23,879 nt of DNA, taken from IMG/VR virus record IMGVR_UViG_3300020187_000218, positions 1-23,879 of that record, one strand, 5' to 3'. The DNA is from a virus. How positions within the stretch are numbered: the stretch's first letter is position 1; each line of letters starts with the position of its first letter. This document shows positions 21,805 through 23,879 of the stretch, piece by piece. The position numbers and the translations under genes were made by a program. The notes beneath the pieces were generated by a model. It did not search any database. It saw nothing but the letters and a program-made list of their open reading frames with translations, and was not told the origin of the DNA.

Positions 21805-21923
21805 ACAATTATAAGGTTTATTTTTTTATGATAATTAGTAATACTAATGGTTTTATTTGCCCACAAATTGTGTTAGGCTAATCGAAATTGCATTGCAAGC
21901 TGTACAAAAAAGGAGCTGTATTG

Positions 21924-22061
21924 ATGGAGAGGGAGTTAGATATTGTACAGAATATTGATGAGGATGAATGCTTAGAAATTATTGAAGCGCTTACTTTGAG
22001 TCAAGATACGCCTCAAGCATTGAAACAACTTTTTGAAATTCGTCTTCAGACTGAAGATTAA
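21924..22061 (+). CDS. 45-residue acidic peptide overlapping the repressor 3' end on the opposite strand
   Basis: ATG 21924 lies after AAAAAAGGAG at a good distance; the stop is at 22059-22061. The product is a charged helix (MERELDIVQNIDEDECLEII, then LSQDTPQALKQLFEIRLQTED). Its last 71 nt are antisense to the end of the repressor gene (21991). The ribosome site and helix pattern argue for translation; the overlap and short length argue against. If real, its transcript would also be antisense to repressor mRNA. Confidence 0.42.
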   Translation: MERELDIVQNIDEDECLEIIEALTLSQDTPQALKQLFEIRLQTED

Positions 22062-22338
22062 TTTTATTTAACAGTTTAAAAAGATTTTTCTGATTGGGTG
22101 ACAGGTTTGATAGCTTTTTAGAATAGCCGTCATCTAGACCTAGCAAATATCCTGGCGTAACGCCTAATACCTCAGCAAAAGTGATCGCTACTTCGACAGG
22201 AAGCTGTCGCGTTCCTTGCTCGTAATTCGATATTCTCGCCGGTAAAATTGTACCGTTAGTTTTTTTGGACAGACCGGTTAATGACAGACCAGCATTTACT
22301 CTGGCTGCCTGCAGTCGTTTGCCTGATAGTTCTTTCAC
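21991..22338 (-). CDS. XRE-family repressor (CI-like, no peptidase domain)
   Basis: 115 residues from GTG 22338, with AGGAG 6 nt upstream. The HTH is clear: SGKRLQAARVNAGLSLTGLSKKTNGTILPARISNYEQGTRQLPVEVAITFAEVLGVTPGYLLGLDDG, with recognition helix around PARISNYEQGTR. The C-terminal ~45 residues (LSNLSPNQKNLFKLLNKINLQSEDEFQKVVSMLEAYL) are helical, probably for dimerisation. There is no S24 peptidase domain, so RecA-stimulated self-cleavage is not expected. It lies between divergent early operons and has its own promoter overlapped by inverted repeats, which suggests self-regulation. Confidence 0.85.
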   Translation of the reverse strand: MKELSGKRLQAARVNAGLSLTGLSKKTNGTILPARISNYEQGTRQLPVEVAITFAEVLGVTPGYLLGLDDGYSKKLSNLSPNQKNLFKLLNKINLQSEDEFQKVVSMLEAYLDSK

Positions 22339-22358
22339 ATATTTCTCCTAATGCACAG

Positions 22359-22387
22359 AATATACACGTATTGCGTATTTGACGCAA
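22359..22387 (-). promoter_or_regulatory. Putative repressor promoter overlapping operator
   Basis: On the - strand, TTGCGT (22382-22387) and TATATT (22359-22364) are 17 nt apart. The -10 matches sigma-70 at 5 of 6 positions. It lies 20 nt upstream of the repressor start. The region between the boxes is covered by two overlapping repeats, consistent with repressor or Cro control. Confidence 0.6.
22364..22387. promoter_or_regulatory. Operator candidates at the repressor promoter
   Basis: Two overlapping elements: ACACGTATTGCGT (22364-22376), one change from the ACAC-N5-GTGT word, and the perfect inverted repeat TTGCGTATTTGACGCAA (22371-22387, arms TTGCGT and ACGCAA). Either could bind the XRE or Cro dimer. 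Both lie inside the repressor promoter. Confidence 0.5.
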
Positions 22388-22464
22388 TGACTTGCGGTTA
22401 TTTAACTGTAAAAATGAACGAATATTCATGTTTGTTTAGCAAGTTAATTGTATTTGCATAGCAC

Positions 22465-22477
22465 ACACATAACGTGT
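22465..22477. promoter_or_regulatory. Operator/promoter candidate for the Cro-like gene
   Basis: ACACATAACGTGT has the ACAC-N5-GTGT architecture of the P_L operator and lies 11 nt before the Cro-like start. It covers a possible -10 (TAACGT, 22470-22475) with TTGTAT 16 nt upstream. The promoter match is weak, the operator similarity better. Confidence 0.45.
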
Positions 22478-22488
22478 ACGATGCGTAA

Positions 22489-22686
22489 ATGATTACTTTC
22501 CAGCAGTACCTCACAAAACATGGTGACAGCTTGTCATCAGAAAAACTGTCAATTAAACCTCGGCGCGCAGCGGCTTATCGGCGCGGTGAGAGAATGCCCA
22601 GGCCAAAAGACATTCCTCGTTTTATTACACTTGCTGAAGGTGAACTCTCTTTGCAGTCTTTTTTTGCTGTGGCTGATGATGAGTAA
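22489..22686 (+). CDS. cro: Cro-like HTH regulator
   Basis: 65 residues from ATG 22489. The sequence ITFQQYLTKHGDSLSSEKLSIKPRRAAAYRRGERMPRPKDIPRFITLAEGELSLQSF is a compact Cro/YdaS-type HTH in which LSIKPRRAAAYRRGERMP is the turn and recognition helix. Divergent orientation to the repressor and position ahead of the replication gene fit a Cro role, switching off early promoters and allowing lytic growth. No Shine-Dalgarno is visible; the message may be nearly leaderless. Its end overlaps the replication gene. Confidence 0.72.
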   Translation: MITFQQYLTKHGDSLSSEKLSIKPRRAAAYRRGERMPRPKDIPRFITLAEGELSLQSFFAVADDE

Positions 22687-23449
22687 GATGCTTGTCGCTC
22701 CTTTAGAGGCATTGACTGATCCAGAGCTTACGGATCAAGAAAGGCGCGTGCTGTTTGCATTGTTTTCTTATCGGGGAAAGGTCACTGATTTAGTTTGGCC
22801 GACCAGAGAGCAGATTGGCGAAAGGGCGAACATAAAAGATCTTGTCAGGGTTGGTAAGGTTACCTCATCGCTCTGTAAAAAAGGCTGGCTAGAGAAGTGG
22901 AAGAAGGGTTTTTCCGGCCACATGACATACAAAATTACCTTTCCAGAACGCCTTGAGACGGTAGAAGACACTGCAAGACAGCATGATACGTTACAAGACA
23001 CTCCATTAGAGGCAGATTATGCCTCCTCGTTAGAGGCAGATTATGCCTCCCATTCGAGGCAGATTATGCCCAGTGCATTAAACAAACCAAATAAACAAAC
23101 CAATAACCTGTACAAGAAGATCGATCTTACTCAGTTTGGTGATGATTGCTTAATCGATCAGTACAAAGAATTCATTGATCACCGAATCAATTTAAAGGCG
23201 CCGTTAACGCAGCACTCGTTTGAACGATTTTTATTTGCTGTAAGGGGCTGTGTAAGTCAGCTAGACCTTGATCCTAAATTTGTGATTACCGAGACTATTG
23301 ATGCTGGGTGGAAGTCCTGCAAGCCGGAATGGATGTCAAATCGATTAGCCAAAAACAGGCGCAGCGGAAACCAGGGTAAGCCTGATTCAATTAGATCGGC
23401 AAACATTGTTGACAAGCTCACCGATAGAGGCTGGGCCTATGAAGCATGA
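22676..23449 (+). CDS. Replication initiator (phage O-like) with winged-helix N-terminus
   Basis: 257 residues from ATG 22676; 22679 and 22688 are alternative starts and all overlap or abut the Cro-like stop. Residues ~14-95 form a winged helix (LTDQERRVLFALFSYRG, TREQIGERANI, VTSSLCKKGWLEKW, GHMTYKITFP), the DNA-binding domain of O/DnaD-type initiators. A low-complexity linker (~100-145) is encoded by the iteron region. The C-terminal part (YKEFIDHRINLKAPLTQHSFERFLFAVR, then ITETIDAGWKSCKPEWM) resembles the phage-O/DnaD helical domain that contacts helicase or its loader. It would bind the origin inside its own gene, as lambda O does. Confidence 0.78.
   Translation: MMSKMLVAPLEALTDPELTDQERRVLFALFSYRGKVTDLVWPTREQIGERANIKDLVRVGKVTSSLCKKGWLEKWKKGFSGHMTYKITFPERLETVEDTARQHDTLQDTPLEADYASSLEADYASHSRQIMPSALNKPNKQTNNLYKKIDLTQFGDDCLIDQYKEFIDHRINLKAPLTQHSFERFLFAVRGCVSQLDLDPKFVITETIDAGWKSCKPEWMSNRLAKNRRSGNQGKPDSIRSANIVDKLTDRGWAYEA
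23009..23070 (+). repeat. Three iterons inside the initiator gene (probable replication origin)
   Basis: GAGGCAGATTATGCCTCC occurs at 23009-23026 and 23033-23050, and its first 15 bases again at 23056-23070. Each full copy is an inverted repeat (GAGGCA-GATTA-TGCCTC). Start-to-start distances are 24 and 23 bp, so the third copy is in another codon frame and encodes different residues. Conservation is therefore at DNA level, as for lambda ori iterons in O. Confidence 0.85.
23079..23103 (+). repeat. Tandem AT-rich 12-mer next to iterons (possible DNA-unwinding element)
   Basis: TAAACAAACCAA is repeated exactly at 23079-23090 and 23092-23103, with a 13-bp period, eight bases after the last iteron. 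13 is not a multiple of 3, so the protein repeat is not maintained. AT-rich 13-mer spacing next to iterons is typical of unwinding regions of initiator-type origins. Confidence 0.6.
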
Positions 23450-23693
23450 AACCAAATACATAAAGTTTGTTGGTGATGATGATCGTTTTGCTCTTAACGT
23501 CAGCTACAGCTATGTGACGATCTCTGAGCGAACGAAGATACCAATTAACACGGTTAAAGATCGTTTAAGTCGAAAGATGGAGTTTAGTGAACAGGATTTA
23601 ATTGCGCGAAAAAAGCCAGCCAAAAAAGCGCCAATATTTGAAACCCCAGAAGAGGCTGTTTCTGCGAAATGGCTAAAGGTGGCTTTGCGATGA
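23439..23693 (+). CDS. Small HTH-like early protein
   Basis: 84 residues from ATG 23439, overlapping the replication gene by 11 nt. The core VTISERTKIPINTVKDRLSRKMEFSEQDLI looks like a helix-turn-helix (ISERTKIPINTVKDRLSRK), preceded by short beta segments (KYIKFVGDDDRFALN) and followed by a Lys/Pro-rich linker. Likely a DNA-binding regulator or accessory replication factor. No family recognised with certainty. Confidence 0.6.
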   Translation: MKHETKYIKFVGDDDRFALNVSYSYVTISERTKIPINTVKDRLSRKMEFSEQDLIARKKPAKKAPIFETPEEAVSAKWLKVALR

Positions 23694-23860
23694 GTGTTGA
23701 TGAGGCAATTGCAAGGGTCAAGCTGATGAACTCGCTGGGGGAAGATGCTTTTATCTGCGAAAAATTTGGTGGAGAGCTTTGTGTTTTGTCCGAGGATACA
23801 AAAAAGCTATTGGTTAATCGTAATGCGCAACTTATTGAGATTTGCAGGGTGGCCCGATGA
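23690..23860 (+). CDS. Small early protein, unknown function
   Basis: 56 residues from ATG 23690 (ATGA overlap), chosen over an in-frame upstream ATG at 23669 that would overlap the previous gene by 25 nt. Sequence: an N-terminal helix (DEAIARVKLMNSLGEDAF), two Cys, and a hydrophobic middle. It is coupled at both ends by ATGA overlaps, so it belongs to the replication operon. No domain recognised. Confidence 0.6.
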   Translation: MSVDEAIARVKLMNSLGEDAFICEKFGGELCVLSEDTKKLLVNRNAQLIEICRVAR

Positions 23861-23879
23861 GTGAGCTTGGCTTAAAGCG
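23857..23879 (+). CDS. Start of next early gene (3' partial)
   Basis: ATG 23857 overlaps the stop of the preceding gene (ATGA) and reads MSELGLK before the window ends. Only seven complete codons are visible. The coupling pattern and context support a start, but the product cannot be named. Confidence 0.5.

Noticed and set aside
21834-21848. Inverted repeat ATTAGT-AAT-ACTAAT, and CACAAATTGTG at 21862-21872, as operators
   Set aside because: Both lie upstream of the P_L candidate but do not resemble the shared ACAC-N5-GTGT word. AT-rich sequence makes such palindromes common, so evidence is insufficient.
23009-23070. CRISPR-like array
   Set aside because: Only three repeats with 5-6 bp between them, inside a coding gene. 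Spacing is far too short for spacers. Iterons explain it better.

Overview
This window reads as one continuous stretch of a temperate, tailed phage genome. It contains no host gene. A portal protein, an SU10-type major capsid protein, several large proteins that look like ejection proteins, and the absence of any tape-measure or tail-tube gene suggest a short-tailed (podovirus-like) phage. Many of the small families resemble those of aquatic or marine phages. The recombination and regulatory gene types (xis, an HTH protein, Cro, an O-like replication protein) suggest a proteobacterial, possibly gammaproteobacterial, host. The host is inference; nothing here identifies it.

Layout. Positions 2-18276 (+ strand) hold the late genes: a tail fibre ending in an S74 autochaperone domain (5' end outside the window), small tail-associated proteins, a beta-rich tail protein, repeat-rich fibre and internal-virion proteins, then portal, an 83-residue gene with an apparent CTG start, scaffold, major capsid protein and a hairpin terminator. 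A lysis block follows: a small coiled-coil/TM protein, an M15 peptidase endolysin, several small membrane or exported proteins and a 3-TM holin. Positions 18285-18509 hold what looks like a complete attP: the 3' end of a tRNA (His-like), an IHF consensus site and two pairs of arm-type repeats. On the - strand, 18500-21719 is the integration/recombination operon (int, xis, an HTH protein, a 28-residue membrane peptide, a protein with an SSB-like tail, a putative annealing protein and unknowns). Positions 21720-22488 are the immunity region: an XRE repressor on the - strand, a Cro-like gene on the + strand, and promoter and operator candidates that share a 13-bp motif. From 22489 to the right end (+ strand) run the early replication genes, whose O-like initiator carries three 15-18-bp iterons and a duplicated AT-rich 12-mer inside its coding sequence.

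The parts fit a lambda-like decision circuit. The repressor would hold down the leftward (P_L-like) and rightward (Cro/O) early operons. Int, with Xis and IHF, would act at attP. The O-like protein would open an origin lying inside its own gene. The late block makes and releases virions. Because phage genes lie on both sides of the tRNA-derived attP core, the sequence represents the circular or virion form, not an integrated prophage. Terminase genes are not in the window and must lie beyond one of its ends.
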